The notes beneath the pieces were generated by a model. It was not told where the DNA came from. It saw only the letters and a list, made by a program, of their open reading frames with translations, and ran no database searches. The position numbers and the translations under genes are program-made. From assembly GCF_011762485.1 (NCBI RefSeq), contig NZ_JAAKGI010000001.1:449962-513961 (forward strand): a stretch of 64,000 nt of DNA. Reading direction: 5' to 3'. Source of the stretch: Yeosuana marina. GTDB lineage: Bacteria; Bacteroidota; Bacteroidia; Flavobacteriales; Flavobacteriaceae. Below are positions 54,131 through 63,757 of the stretch, piece by piece (the first letter of the stretch is position 1; each line of letters opens with the position of its first letter).

Positions 54131-54186
54131 TGTTATAATTAAGTAGTCATCGAAATGTGTTTGTCTTCTACTAAAATTAAAGTATC
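54110..54186 (-). pseudogene. Frameshifted relic of the 3' end of an ACT-like gene
   Basis: Read on the minus strand, 54183-54154 encodes TLILVEDKHI, and in a shifted frame 54151-54110 encodes DDYLIITIKRFKN-stop. The intact gene to the right ends FTILVEEDYVDN ... AFLAIKRFKN-stop. The match (ILVE, D, then IKRFKN) across two frames points to a diverged, broken copy of the same gene end, about 25 codons long. Alignment was by eye. Confidence 0.55.
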
Positions 54187-54246
54187 TTAGAAAGAGATAA
54201 TTTAAAATTTTAAAAAAACAAATCAACTATTTTTTTAACACAACGG

Positions 54247-55497
54247 ATGAATAAAATATTTATTATTGGCAATGGTTTTGATTTAGCTCACGGATTACCA
54301 ACTTCTTATAATCATTTTGTTGATGATTTTTGGAAAAAAATTACCATAAATTACGAAGAGGAATATATTAAAAAGATTGTATATGTAGATGAAATTAATT
54401 CAGGCTTTCTAAATTACAACTCGATAAATTCTTTTGATAATATTGTTGCAAATATTGAAGAACATTGTAAAGAATATGGATATTTTTATGACAAAATAAA
54501 TCATCAATATTATAAAGATAGATCGAGATCTCACCCTATTTTTAAGTTTCGAAATGAATTTTTTAAAAAATTAAATACTCATAAAGCAATTTACAATTGG
54601 GTAGATGTTGAAAATTTATATTATTATGAATTAAAGAAAATTGCTAAATCACCTAAATTAAATTTAGGTCAATCAGATGAAGATTTTTTGAGAGGTAGAA
54701 AGAAGTTGGTTAAAAAACTTAACATTGAATTTAGCCAAATAAAAGATTTGTTCATTAAATACATGAAAAATGAGGTAATTGATAAATATGACTTTTCAGA
54801 TAATTTAGGTAGTCGCTATTGGAAAGAATATTATGATATTATGATGCCATTTTCAATCAGCCTTGATGACAAATCAAAGATATTTTTTGAATTCACTGAT
54901 GATGAGGATGTTCAAGAATTGATGAACTTGTATGACGATCAAAAGGAAGGGGCTTTCTTTAATCAATCATATTTTTTGTGTTTCAATTACACTCCAACTG
55001 CTCAAGTGTATTTTTCAATAATGAATGAAGGAAAAATCGAAGTTAAATTGAATTATATTCACAATAGTATTTTAAATGAAAGCGATTCAATCATATTTGG
55101 TTTTGGAGACGAAATTGATGATGATTACAAGCTAATCGAAAATATTGACGATAATGAATATTTAAAGAATTTCAAATCTTTTCAATATTCACAAAATTCA
55201 AACTATAATTATTTACTAGCTTTTATTAATTCAAATAGATATCAAATTTGTGTACTAGGACATTCATGCGGATTGTCAGATAGAGTTCTTTTGAATACTC
55301 TTTTTGAACATAAAAATTGTAGATCTATTAAAGTTTTTTATCATGAGTCTTCTAAAGAGGATAACTATACAGATATAATCAAAAATATTTCTAGACATTT
55401 TACAGACAAACAACTTATGAGAGAAAGAGTTGTAAATAAAACATTAAGTTCACCAATGAAACAGGTGCAAATGCCAATGATAAATAAAGAATCTTAA
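54247..55497 (+). CDS. AbiH family abortive-infection protein
   Basis: A 416-aa protein of the AbiH family, known from lactococcal phage resistance. The N-terminus has the family hallmark IFIIGNGFDLAHGLPTSYNHF, and the C-terminal third includes FCFNYTPTAQVYF-like FLCFNYTPTAQ, YIHNSILNESDSIIFGFGDE and LGHSCGLSDRVLL, all typical. The biochemical action is not established. Its last codons (KES-stop) lie in the right 36-bp repeat. Base composition is more AT-rich than its neighbours (many Asn, Lys, Tyr, Ile codons), in keeping with transfer. Confidence 0.88.
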   Translation: MNKIFIIGNGFDLAHGLPTSYNHFVDDFWKKITINYEEEYIKKIVYVDEINSGFLNYNSINSFDNIVANIEEHCKEYGYFYDKINHQYYKDRSRSHPIFKFRNEFFKKLNTHKAIYNWVDVENLYYYELKKIAKSPKLNLGQSDEDFLRGRKKLVKKLNIEFSQIKDLFIKYMKNEVIDKYDFSDNLGSRYWKEYYDIMMPFSISLDDKSKIFFEFTDDEDVQELMNLYDDQKEGAFFNQSYFLCFNYTPTAQVYFSIMNEGKIEVKLNYIHNSILNESDSIIFGFGDEIDDDYKLIENIDDNEYLKNFKSFQYSQNSNYNYLLAFINSNRYQICVLGHSCGLSDRVLLNTLFEHKNCRSIKVFYHESSKEDNYTDIIKNISRHFTDKQLMRERVVNKTLSSPMKQVQMPMINKES

Positions 55498-55520
55498 ATC
55501 TAGTTTTTAAACCGTTTAAT
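55485..55520. repeat. Right 36-bp direct repeat flanking the AbiH module
   Basis: Identical to 54095-54130. It overlaps the abiH stop codon (55495-55497) and the last seven codons of the ACT-like gene on the other strand (55500-55520), so both genes end inside the repeat. Confidence 0.95.
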
Positions 55521-56156
55521 GGCTAGAAATGCATTGTCAACATAGTCTTCTTCAACCAAAATAGTAAATTCATTAGTGGTTGAAATAACCTCATAAAGTA
55601 CGACGCCTTCCCAAGCTAATCGTTTAAAAAAATGATAATATAAACCTGCAATTTTAGAGTTATCTTCAGGTAAGTTTATACTAATGGCCGTTAGTCCTTC
55701 TTGTATGGCAATAAATGTTTCATTTTGAAAATGACTGTTAATATAGTCATTTAAACTACTGGAAACAATAATATTACTTTCATGAATACCTCGAGTAAAC
55801 GTGTAAAATAATTGAGGCTCTTCATTTATTTTTTCCAAAATTTGAGCGTGATTATTAATCAGTGTTTCAGAATTTTTAACGGTAAAGTCCGTTAAATTGG
55901 ATCGTACGGTTATGTCACCTAAATTCTGAATCACCTTTTTCATCTTTACAGAATTCGTTAGAGAAACAGGCGGATTATAGCGCCTTAACGCCATCATAAT
56001 AGCGCCGGGTTTAACCTCCTTTTTTAACATTTTACTTATTGGCTCCGTTAATTCTATAGCTAAAGCACTAAAGTTTATAATGTTTCTGGAAAGCGCTTCT
56101 TCTAAGTAAGGTTGCGCTATTAAAATGTCTTCCACACAGTTAGATACCGTTTTCAT
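55500..56156 (-). CDS. ACT-domain-like protein divergent from aspartate kinase
   Basis: A 218-aa cytoplasmic protein. The N-terminal half is helical (SNCVEDILIAQPYLEEALSR, ISKMLKKEVKPGAIMMALRR), resembling a DNA-binding or regulatory domain. The C-terminal half looks like two ACT-like beta-alpha-beta units (ETFIAIQEGLTAISINLPED, WEGVVLYEVISTTNEFTILV). ACT domains bind amino acids, and the divergent neighbour is aspartate kinase, so a regulatory link is plausible but not shown. A minus-strand -7 box (TACTTTTG, 56186-56179) lies 22 bases upstream. The 3' end is the site of the AbiH insertion; the stop and final IKRFKN are intact. Confidence 0.75.
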   Translation of the reverse strand: MKTVSNCVEDILIAQPYLEEALSRNIINFSALAIELTEPISKMLKKEVKPGAIMMALRRYNPPVSLTNSVKMKKVIQNLGDITVRSNLTDFTVKNSETLINNHAQILEKINEEPQLFYTFTRGIHESNIIVSSSLNDYINSHFQNETFIAIQEGLTAISINLPEDNSKIAGLYYHFFKRLAWEGVVLYEVISTTNEFTILVEEDYVDNAFLAIKRFKN

Positions 56157-56254
56157 GTTAATTATTTAACAATTTGTGCAAAAGTAATCATTTTTTTTAA
56201 TAAATATTATATTTTGAGTTATGTAGTATACTTTCGCTCAATAAATTAATTAAA

Positions 56255-57577
56255 ATGAAAGTATTAAAATTTGGAGGCACTTCTGTTGGTTCTGTTGAAA
56301 ACATGTGTAATGTTAAAAACATAATTAATGATGGTAAGAAGAAAATTGTGGTTTTATCAGCCATGTCTGGTACAACCAATATTTTGGTATCAATAGCAAA
56401 TAACATTTTAAATGATAAGCCTAATGAGGCCATTGAAAAAATAAATAAATTACACGAAACCTATTTTAGCACCATAGATAATTTACTTTATAATGAGTCA
56501 TTAAATGCGGAGGTTAAAAAATATGTTACTGAAATTTTCAACTTTTTAGTTGAATGCACTTATCAAGAGTATTCACTTCACCTAGAAAATCAAATTGTTG
56601 CTCAAGGCGAATTGCTTTCTACCTATATGTTTCATAATTATTTGGCACAAGAAGGCATAAAATCAACATTATTGCCTGCACTCAGTTTTATGCGTATTGA
56701 TAAAAATAAGGAGCCAGATTTGTTTTATATCAAACAAGATTTTGAGTCTGTTTTTCAACAAACTCCAAAAGCCAATATATATATTACACAAGGTTTTATT
56801 TGTTTAGATGAAGAAGGAAATATTTCAAATTTACAACGTGGTGGAAGTGATTATACAGCTACAATTATAGGGGCTGTAATTAAAGCCGAAGAAGTTGAAA
56901 TTTGGACAGATATTGACGGTATGCATAACAACGACCCAAGATATGTTGAGAATACTAAGCCAATTTCAAATTTATCATTTGACGAAGCTGCGGAACTAGC
57001 TTATTTTGGGGCTAAAATATTGCATCCGCAAACGGTTACTCCTGTTAGAGCTGATAATATTCCGGTTCGTTTAAAAAACACGATGAATCCTCAGGCTTTT
57101 GGAACGTTGATAAATGATAACCATATTGAAAATGGTGTAAAAGCTATTGCTGCAAAAGATAACATTACAGCCATCAAAATAAAGTCGGGTAGAATGTTAT
57201 TAGCACATGGTTTTCTTAGAAAAGTATTTGAAATTTTTGAAGTCTATGAAACAGCTATCGATATGATTACAACCTCTGAGGTAGCCATATCTTTGACTAT
57301 AGATGATGATAAAAATTTAGATAAAATTTTACGCGAACTTGAAAAGTTTTCTGTGGTTGAAGTTGATAAAAAACAGACTATTGTTTGTTTGGTTGGTCAT
57401 TCTATCGTAAACCATCATGAAACCTATAAGTTATTTCAAATATTACAAGATGTTAAAATAAGAATGATTTCATACGGAGGTAGTAACAATAATATTTCGT
57501 TATTAATAAACGCCGACGATAAAATAACAACGCTAGGCAAACTAAACCATTATTTATTTGAATTAGTCACTCTTTAA
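56255..57577 (+). CDS. Aspartate kinase, monofunctional
   Basis: First step of lysine, threonine and methionine synthesis (lysC-type). The 440-aa protein has the kinase motif MKVLKFGGTSVGSVENM, the ATP/aspartate site LQRGGSDYTATIIGAV and two C-terminal ACT domains (about 300-440, ITAIKIKSGRMLLAHGF and QTIVCLVGHSIV). There is no homoserine dehydrogenase part. It is 98 bases from the divergent ACT-like gene. A terminator follows. Confidence 0.93.
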   Translation: MKVLKFGGTSVGSVENMCNVKNIINDGKKKIVVLSAMSGTTNILVSIANNILNDKPNEAIEKINKLHETYFSTIDNLLYNESLNAEVKKYVTEIFNFLVECTYQEYSLHLENQIVAQGELLSTYMFHNYLAQEGIKSTLLPALSFMRIDKNKEPDLFYIKQDFESVFQQTPKANIYITQGFICLDEEGNISNLQRGGSDYTATIIGAVIKAEEVEIWTDIDGMHNNDPRYVENTKPISNLSFDEAAELAYFGAKILHPQTVTPVRADNIPVRLKNTMNPQAFGTLINDNHIENGVKAIAAKDNITAIKIKSGRMLLAHGFLRKVFEIFEVYETAIDMITTSEVAISLTIDDDKNLDKILRELEKFSVVEVDKKQTIVCLVGHSIVNHHETYKLFQILQDVKIRMISYGGSNNNISLLINADDKITTLGKLNHYLFELVTL

Positions 57578-57600
57578 AATTAAAATTTAGTCAGGTTAGC

Positions 57601-57636
57601 AAAAAGGGTCGTTTAAAAACGACCCTTTATTCTTTT
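57601..57636. terminator. Bidirectional terminator between aspartate kinase and aminopeptidase P
   Basis: AAAGGGTCGT (57603-57612) pairs with ACGACCCTTT (57619-57628), with T tracts on the plus side and A tracts on the other. Confidence 0.8.
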
Positions 57637-58929
57637 TTATGAATTCATGATGTCTTCAATTTCCTCTATTTCAATAGGAATATTGCGCATTAAGTTAAAA
57701 GGTTCTCCTGTTTTTTGAATCACCACATCGTCTTCTAAACGAATTCCGAAACCTTCTTTTGGAATATAAATAGCGGGCTCTACAGTAAACACCATGTTTT
57801 CTTGCATAGGTTCTGTTAAAATACCATAATCATGCGTATCTAATCCCATATGGTGTGAGGTTCCGTGCATAAAGTATTTTTTGTACGCAGGCCAGTCTGG
57901 ATTTTCATTTTTAACATCCGCTTGGTCTAGAAGTTTTAGTCCTAATAACTCTGAGGTCATAAGTTTCCCCACTTCTGCATGGTACTCTGCCCAATCTGTA
58001 CCTGGAACCAACATTTTGGTCGCTTCATTTTTAACGCGTTTTACTGCATTGTATACCTCCTTTTGTCTATCGGTAAATTTACCAGAAACAGGAATAGTTC
58101 GGGTCATATCACTCGAGTAATTAGCGTATTCCGCTCCAACATCTAACAAAATTAAATCACCTGCTTTACACTGTTGATTATTTTCAATGTAATGCAATAC
58201 ATTAGCATTGTTTCCTGATGCGATAATAGGCGTATAAGCAAATTTTTTCGATCTGTTTCTTAAGAATTCGTGCATAAATTCGGCTTCTATTTCGTACTCC
58301 CAAACATTAGGTTTTACAAAATTTAAAACACGTCTAAAGCCTTTTTCTGTAATATCGCAGGCTTGTTGAATTAAATCTAATTCTATTTGACTTTTAACAG
58401 AACGTAATCTTTGTAAAATAGGAGCACTTTTAGCTACAGAATGTGCAGGATATTTTGCTTTTAACCATTTTGTATAACGATCTTCGCGGGTTTCGGTTTC
58501 TACATTGGCACGATAATGTTCGTTGGTGTTAATATAAACGGTATCACATTGTGTCATGAGTTCAAACATGATTTTTTCCATGTCTTGAAGCCAATAAACA
58601 GTTTTAATGCCACTCGTTTCAAAAGCGGCTTCCTTGGTTAGTTTTTCTCCTTCCCAAACAGCAATATGGTCGTTCGTTTCTTTTAGAAATAAAATTTCAC
58701 GATGCTTTTCTTTTGGGCAGTTTGGAAATAACACTAAAATACTTTCTTCTTGGTCAACACCACTTAAATAAAATATATCACGACTTTGCTCAAAAGGCAT
58801 CGTACTATCTGCGCCTATGGGATAAATATCATTTGAATTGAATACAGCCAAACTATTTGGCTTCATCTGAGATGTAAAATTTTTTCGGTTTTCAACAAAG
58901 AGACTTTGTTTTATAGGATGATATTTCAT
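57637..58929 (-). CDS. Aminopeptidase P family (M24B) metallopeptidase
   Basis: Cytoplasmic two-metal peptidase that removes an N-terminal residue before proline. The 430-aa protein has the N-terminal creatinase-like domain and a pita-bread catalytic domain with all metal ligand blocks: LLDVGAEY, SSDMTRTIPVSG, MHGTSHHMGLDTHD, FTVEPAIYIP and IRLEDDVVI. The length matches E. coli PepP (440 aa). It has no signal peptide. Its upstream region is shared with sdhC, 375 bases away. Confidence 0.93.
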   Translation of the reverse strand: MKYHPIKQSLFVENRKNFTSQMKPNSLAVFNSNDIYPIGADSTMPFEQSRDIFYLSGVDQEESILVLFPNCPKEKHREILFLKETNDHIAVWEGEKLTKEAAFETSGIKTVYWLQDMEKIMFELMTQCDTVYINTNEHYRANVETETREDRYTKWLKAKYPAHSVAKSAPILQRLRSVKSQIELDLIQQACDITEKGFRRVLNFVKPNVWEYEIEAEFMHEFLRNRSKKFAYTPIIASGNNANVLHYIENNQQCKAGDLILLDVGAEYANYSSDMTRTIPVSGKFTDRQKEVYNAVKRVKNEATKMLVPGTDWAEYHAEVGKLMTSELLGLKLLDQADVKNENPDWPAYKKYFMHGTSHHMGLDTHDYGILTEPMQENMVFTVEPAIYIPKEGFGIRLEDDVVIQKTGEPFNLMRNIPIEIEEIEDIMNS

Positions 58930-59304
58930 AAATATTTAATTTAAGCATAAAATTATAAAATCGAGATTGGAACAACATGGTAATTCCATGATTTTTTGAG
59001 AAATCATAAATTTTGTTTCATTTTTAACGTCTTAAAACTATATAACACGGTTTTAAACAAGCACAAGGATTAAATTACAACTATTCTTTTTTGATTGAGT
59101 TAAATAAATATAGAATTAATGTGTTTATTATTTAGGTAATTATTTTGTTAAATATGTGGTCTAAAGGCAGTATATATTTGATAATATCAGACTTTATTTT
59201 TACTCTATTTTAAATCATTCTAAATAATTATTTAAGTGTCTTAGTTTTTGTCTATAAAAATATTGAAGTGTATTTTTGTGTACATTTAAATAACTTCAAA
59301 AAAA
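58930..59304. other. Divergent intergenic region upstream of sdhC, 375 bases
   Basis: No gene is seen. It contains the sdhC promoter (59248-59278) and, 13 bases before its -33 element, a 14-bp perfect palindrome TAAATAATTATTTA (59221-59234) that could be an operator. The rest is AT-rich without clear structure; no recognisable pepP promoter was found. Confidence 0.5.
59248..59278 (+). promoter_or_regulatory. Promoter of sdhCAB
   Basis: TTG (59248-59250), 20-base spacer and a perfect TATTTTTG box (59271-59278); the ATG of sdhC is 26 bases further on. The best-formed promoter in the window. Confidence 0.75.
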
Positions 59305-59964
59305 ATGAGCGGATTTTTAAAATCTTCGATTGGAAGAAAGGTAGCCATGGCGCTATCGGCTTTTTTCCTAATGTTTTTCCTATTAATGCATGTTTCTATC
59401 AATTTACTATCTGTTTTTAGTGCAGATGCATTTAATACAGCGTCGCATTTTATGGGAACAAACTGGTTGGTTCAATTTATTATGCAACCTATTTTAATTT
59501 TTGGTGTCGTATTCCATTTTGTCATGGGATTTATTCTAGAGTTTAGGAATAAAAAATCTAACGGCATAGCTTATGTGAAAAATAATGGTGCTGCTAATTC
59601 TTCTTGGATGAGTAGAAACATGATTTACAGTGGGCTCGTTATTTTAGCATTTATTCTATTACATTTTATTGATTTCTGGTTTCCAGAAATTAATCATAAA
59701 TATATTGAAGTCTTACCAGAAGACCCAACAAGATACTTTGGTGAATTACAGCATAAGTTCACTCCTCTATGGCGAGTTGCTGCTTATGTCGTTTCATTTA
59801 TATTATTGGGCTTACATTTGGGGCATGGATTTACGTCTGCATTTCAATCAATGGGTGTCACAGCAGGCAGAAAGAAAACATTAAAAACCATTGGTAAAGT
59901 CTATTCAATTATAATTCCATTAGCGTTTATTTTTATTGCGCTTTATCATCATTTTAACCATTAA
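59305..59964 (+). CDS. sdhC: Succinate dehydrogenase/fumarate reductase cytochrome b subunit
   Basis: Membrane anchor of complex II. The 219-aa protein has five hydrophobic helices, as in the diheme b558 type (TIGR02046-like) of Bacteroidota and Bacillus. Histidines in helices (LLMHVSIN, VFHFVMG, LLHFID, LHLGHGF) are candidates for the heme ligands. First gene of sdhCAB, 12 bases before sdhA; there is no separate SdhD, as expected for this type. It links succinate oxidation to menaquinone. Confidence 0.94.
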   Translation: MSGFLKSSIGRKVAMALSAFFLMFFLLMHVSINLLSVFSADAFNTASHFMGTNWLVQFIMQPILIFGVVFHFVMGFILEFRNKKSNGIAYVKNNGAANSSWMSRNMIYSGLVILAFILLHFIDFWFPEINHKYIEVLPEDPTRYFGELQHKFTPLWRVAAYVVSFILLGLHLGHGFTSAFQSMGVTAGRKKTLKTIGKVYSIIIPLAFIFIALYHHFNH

Positions 59965-59976
59965 TCTTAAACACGC

Positions 59977-61974
59977 ATGGCTTTAAATTCACGAATACCA
60001 GAAGGTCCACTAAAAGATAAATGGACAACTTATAAAGATAAAATTAATCTTGTTAACCCAGCCAATAAACGACTTATAGATGTTATTATTGTTGGAACTG
60101 GATTAGCAGGTGGATCAGCTGCTGCAACCTTAGCTGAGTTAGGATATAATGTAAAATCATTTTGTTTTCAAGATTCTCCAAGACGTGCACACTCAATTGC
60201 TGCCCAAGGTGGAATTAATGCTGCAAAAAATTATCAAGGAGACGGCGATTCAACTTATAGATTATTTTATGATACCGTAAAAGGTGGCGATTATCGTTCT
60301 CGCGAAGCCAACGTATATCGATTAGCTGAAGTTTCTACAAATATTATTGACCAATGTGTTGCTCAAGGTGTTCCGTTTGCACGTGATTATGGCGGATTAT
60401 TAGATAACCGTTCTTTTGGAGGGGTGTTAGTTTCCAGAACGTTTTATGCAAAAGGACAAACAGGTCAACAATTATTGCTAGGTGCTTATTCTGCCATGAA
60501 CCGTCAAATAGGTCGTGGTAAAATTAAAATGTATAGTCGCCATGAAATGTTAGATGTAGTTATTGTAGATGGAAAAGCAAGAGGTATTATAGCACGTAAT
60601 TTAGTAACTGGTGAAATTGAGCGTCATTCGGCTCATGCTGTTGTGTTGGCTACAGGGGGTTATGGTAATGCCTTTTATTTATCAACATATGCCATGGGTA
60701 GTAATGTAACAGCTGCGTGGAAAGCCCATAAAAAAGGTGCTTTTTTCGCAAACCCATGTTTCACACAAATTCATCCAACATGTATTCCGGTTTCAGGAGA
60801 TCATCAATCTAAATTAACATTGATGTCTGAATCCTTAAGAAATGATGGTCGTATTTGGGTGCCAAAGAATATGGAGGATGTTTTAGCAATTAGAGAAGGT
60901 AAATTAAAACCAATTGATATAGCAGAAGAAAACCGAGATTATTATTTAGAACGTCGTTATCCAGCTTTCGGTAATTTAGTACCAAGAGACGTAGCATCAA
61001 GAGCAGCAAAAGAGCGTTGTGATGCAGGTTACGGTGTCAATAAAACTGGAGAAGCTGTGTATTTAGATTTTGCAGCGGCTATAGAACGTTACGGAAAAGA
61101 ACAAGCACACGTTAAAGGTCTTGATGAAAATGATAAAGCCGTCGTTACTAAATTAGGTAAAGATATTATCAAGGCTAAATATGGTAACTTATTCCAGATG
61201 TATGAAAAAATCGTAGATCAGAACCCATATGAGACACCAATGATGATTTATCCTGCAGTTCATTATACAATGGGAGGTATTTGGGTTGACTACAACTTAA
61301 TGACTACTGTTCCTGGATTATATGCTATAGGAGAAGCCAATTTCTCAGATCACGGCGCTAATAGACTAGGTGCCTCGGCATTAATGCAAGGTTTGGCCGA
61401 CGGCTATTTTGTGTTGCCGTACACCATTGGTGATTATTTGTCTCATGACATTCGTACAGGGCCAATACCAACAGATTCTAAAGAATTTGACGAAGCGGAG
61501 AATCAAGTGAAATCAAACTTAGATAAGTTAATAAACAATAACGGTAAGTATTCAGTTGATTATTTCCACAAGAAATTAGGAAAAATAATGTGGAATAAAT
61601 GTGGAATGTCAAGAAATGCAAAAGATTTAAAAGAAGCTATTTCAGAAATTGCAGAACTTAGAGCAGAGTTTTGGAAGGATGTTAAAATTCCTGGAGGCGC
61701 AAATGAATACAATGAAGAGTTGGCTAAAGCTGGCCGAGTTGCAGATTTCTTAGAACTGGGAGAGCTTTTTGCAAAAGATGCTTTACAAAGAGAAGAATCT
61801 GCTGGTGGACATTTTAGAGATGAATATCAAACACCAGAGGGAGAAGCTATGAGACGTAAAGAGTTTCAGTATGTATCAGCATGGGAATACAAAGGTGAGC
61901 CTAAAGATGCTGTTCTCCATAAAGAAGAATTAGAGTACGAAAATATTGAAGTAAAAGAAAGAAGTTATAAATAA
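59977..61974 (+). CDS. sdhA: Succinate dehydrogenase/fumarate reductase flavoprotein subunit
   Basis: Catalytic subunit, with covalently bound FAD on H72 in [14 protein letters not shown]. The 665-aa protein has the FAD-binding [17 protein letters not shown] near residue 38, the substrate region with [16 protein letters not shown], and [15 protein letters not shown], and the fumarate-binding [12 protein letters not shown]. Its long C-terminal part is typical of the Bacteroidota b558-linked type. It lies 10 bases before sdhB. Confidence 0.96.
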   Translation: MALNSRIPEGPLKDKWTTYKDKINLVNPANKRLIDVIIVGTGLAGGSAAATLAELGYNVKSFCFQDSPRRAHSIAAQGGINAAKNYQGDGDSTYRLFYDTVKGGDYRSREANVYRLAEVSTNIIDQCVAQGVPFARDYGGLLDNRSFGGVLVSRTFYAKGQTGQQLLLGAYSAMNRQIGRGKIKMYSRHEMLDVVIVDGKARGIIARNLVTGEIERHSAHAVVLATGGYGNAFYLSTYAMGSNVTAAWKAHKKGAFFANPCFTQIHPTCIPVSGDHQSKLTLMSESLRNDGRIWVPKNMEDVLAIREGKLKPIDIAEENRDYYLERRYPAFGNLVPRDVASRAAKERCDAGYGVNKTGEAVYLDFAAAIERYGKEQAHVKGLDENDKAVVTKLGKDIIKAKYGNLFQMYEKIVDQNPYETPMMIYPAVHYTMGGIWVDYNLMTTVPGLYAIGEANFSDHGANRLGASALMQGLADGYFVLPYTIGDYLSHDIRTGPIPTDSKEFDEAENQVKSNLDKLINNNGKYSVDYFHKKLGKIMWNKCGMSRNAKDLKEAISEIAELRAEFWKDVKIPGGANEYNEELAKAGRVADFLELGELFAKDALQREESAGGHFRDEYQTPEGEAMRRKEFQYVSAWEYKGEPKDAVLHKEELEYENIEVKERSYK

Positions 61975-61984
61975 CAGATTAGTT

Positions 61985-62725
61985 ATGAAACTAACATTAA
62001 AAATATGGCGTCAAAAAAACGCTAACGATAAAGGAAAAATTGTTGATTATAAAGTTGATGATGTTTCTCCAGATATGTCTTTTCTTGAAATGCTTGATGT
62101 ATTAAATCAAGATCTTATAGATAAAAATGAAGAGCCTATAGCATTTGATCACGACTGTCGTGAAGGCATTTGTGGTATGTGTTCTATGTATATCAACGGA
62201 CGTGCTCATGGCCCAGATACAAGTATTACGGTTTGTCAACTGCATATGCGTAGTTTTAAAGATGGAGATACTATTTATATAGAGCCATGGCGTGCTGCCG
62301 CTTTCCCTGTAATTAAAGATTTAATTGTCGATAGAAGCGCATTTGATCGCATACAACAAGCTGGTGGTTTTATATCGGTTAACACCTCCGGAAATACTCA
62401 AGATGCTAATGGTACTTTAATTTCAAAACATGCAGCTGATACGGCTATGGATGCCGCTACATGTATAGGCTGTGGTGCTTGCGTAGCAACATGTAAAAAC
62501 TCAAGTGCTATGTTGTTTGTTGGTGCAAAAGTATCTCAATATGCATTGTTGCCACAAGGGCAAATTGAAGCTGCTGATCGTGTTCGTAATATGGTAGCTC
62601 AAATGGATTTGGAAGGTTTTGGTAATTGCACCAATACTGGAGCTTGTGAAGTAGAGTGTCCTAAAGGAATAACATTAGAGAATATTGCTCGCATGAACAG
62701 AGAATTAATGAAGGCAAGTATTTAG
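61985..62725 (+). CDS. sdhB: Succinate dehydrogenase/fumarate reductase iron-sulfur subunit
   Basis: Carries electrons between FAD and the quinone. The 246-aa protein has the 2Fe-2S site C58, C63, C66, C84 ([10 protein letters not shown] ... TVCQLHM), and two ferredoxin-like groups: C160, C163, C166, C170 ([13 protein letters not shown]) and C215, C221, C225 ([14 protein letters not shown]). Last gene of sdhCAB, with a terminator after it. The SUF locus in this window is the likely source of its clusters. Confidence 0.96.
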   Translation: MKLTLKIWRQKNANDKGKIVDYKVDDVSPDMSFLEMLDVLNQDLIDKNEEPIAFDHDCREGICGMCSMYINGRAHGPDTSITVCQLHMRSFKDGDTIYIEPWRAAAFPVIKDLIVDRSAFDRIQQAGGFISVNTSGNTQDANGTLISKHAADTAMDAATCIGCGACVATCKNSSAMLFVGAKVSQYALLPQGQIEAADRVRNMVAQMDLEGFGNCTNTGACEVECPKGITLENIARMNRELMKASI

Positions 62726-62752
62726 GCATTCATTATAAAATACATAATAATC

Positions 62753-62784
62753 AAAAAATCCCATGTATTTTCATGGGATTTTTA
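62753..62784 (+). terminator. Rho-independent terminator after sdhB
   Basis: AAATCCCATG (62756-62765) pairs perfectly with CATGGGATTT (62772-62781) around a 6-base loop, with A and T tracts outside. Confidence 0.85.
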
Positions 62785-62818
62785 TTTAGATTTGCCGTCC
62801 ATTTTTAACAAGCCTTAA

Positions 62819-63757
62819 ATGCAATTGAAAATTAACTTTTATACAATATTATTTAGTTTAACGTTTATTTTTAACTACGGACAAAGTAATAATTCTCATA
62901 CCCATAAAAATTCTGTTTCAGGACAGTTATTTAGCGAAGCATCCTTATTAAATCATATTAAAACACTATCATCTGATACGTTTGAAGGAAGACGCACAGG
63001 AACTAGAGGCGCTTTAAAGGCCAGGAAATATATTATTAATGAATTTAATAACCTGGGAGTTTTGCCCCTTATTGAGAATTACGAACAACCATTCTCATTC
63101 TCAGAAAAAGGCAAAAGCTATCAAGGAGTTAATATTTTGGGCTTGGTAAAGGGTACAGAATATCCTAATACATATATTGTTATTAGTGGTCACTATGATC
63201 ATGAAGGCATAAAAAATGGAGAAATTTATAATGGTGCCGATGATGATGCTTCGGGAGTAAGTGCCTTATTTAGTTTTGCCGAATATTTTAAATTAAACCC
63301 GCCAAAACACTCTATAATTTTAGCTGCTTTTGATGCAGAGGAATTAGGCTTACAGGGTTCAAAATATTTTGTAAATCATCCCAACATTTCTTTAAAAGCT
63401 ATCATGGTTAATTTAAACATGGACATGATTAGCAGAAGTGACACACATATATTGTATGCCGTTGGAACACGATACAATAAAACACTTAAATATTTAATTT
63501 CAAATTTTAAACAATCTGATGGTGCAAAACTGATTGCTGGTCATGATGGTCAAGATAACTTAGAGAATTGGACCTATTCATCTGATCATGCATCATTTTA
63601 TAAAAAAAGAATTCCTTTTATATATTTTGGTGTTGATGACCATGAAGACTATCATATGCCAACAGATGATTATGAGAGAATTCAACCTAAATTTTATATA
63701 GAATCTGTAAAAAATATCATATCAGTTTTTAAACAAATTGATGTGTTGAATTTTTAA
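62819..63757 (+). CDS. Secreted M28 family zinc aminopeptidase
   Basis: A 312-aa protein with a signal peptide (1-22, cleavage NYG/QS). The bimetal site of M28 peptidases is visible: H125 in ISGHYDHEG, D142 in NGADDDASG, E174-E175 in FDAEELGLQG, D202 in LNMDMIS and H279 in DYHMPTDD. It probably trims peptides in the periplasm or outside. A -7-type box (TAGATTTG, 62787-62794) lies upstream without a clear -33. The 3' end overlaps the next, convergent gene by 4 bases. Confidence 0.92.
   Translation: MQLKINFYTILFSLTFIFNYGQSNNSHTHKNSVSGQLFSEASLLNHIKTLSSDTFEGRRTGTRGALKARKYIINEFNNLGVLPLIENYEQPFSFSEKGKSYQGVNILGLVKGTEYPNTYIVISGHYDHEGIKNGEIYNGADDDASGVSALFSFAEYFKLNPPKHSIILAAFDAEELGLQGSKYFVNHPNISLKAIMVNLNMDMISRSDTHILYAVGTRYNKTLKYLISNFKQSDGAKLIAGHDGQDNLENWTYSSDHASFYKKRIPFIYFGVDDHEDYHMPTDDYERIQPKFYIESVKNIISVFKQIDVLNF

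Larger units (their letters stand above)
54095..55520 (+). mobile_element. Candidate inserted AbiH defence module
   Basis: A 1426-bp segment bounded by 36-bp perfect direct repeats, containing only abiH. Removing one repeat plus the inner part (1390 bp) would restore a simple CDR/ACT-gene junction. The right repeat is the 3' end of the ACT-like gene, and the left repeat is followed by a decayed copy of that same gene end. No integrase, transposase or inverted terminal repeats are seen, so the mechanism could be site-specific integration by an outside recombinase or homologous/illegitimate recombination. Confidence 0.65.

Noticed and set aside
54095-55520. Insertion sequence or transposon around abiH
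   Set aside because: No transposase and no terminal inverted repeats; the direct repeats are too long for a target-site duplication and match a gene end.
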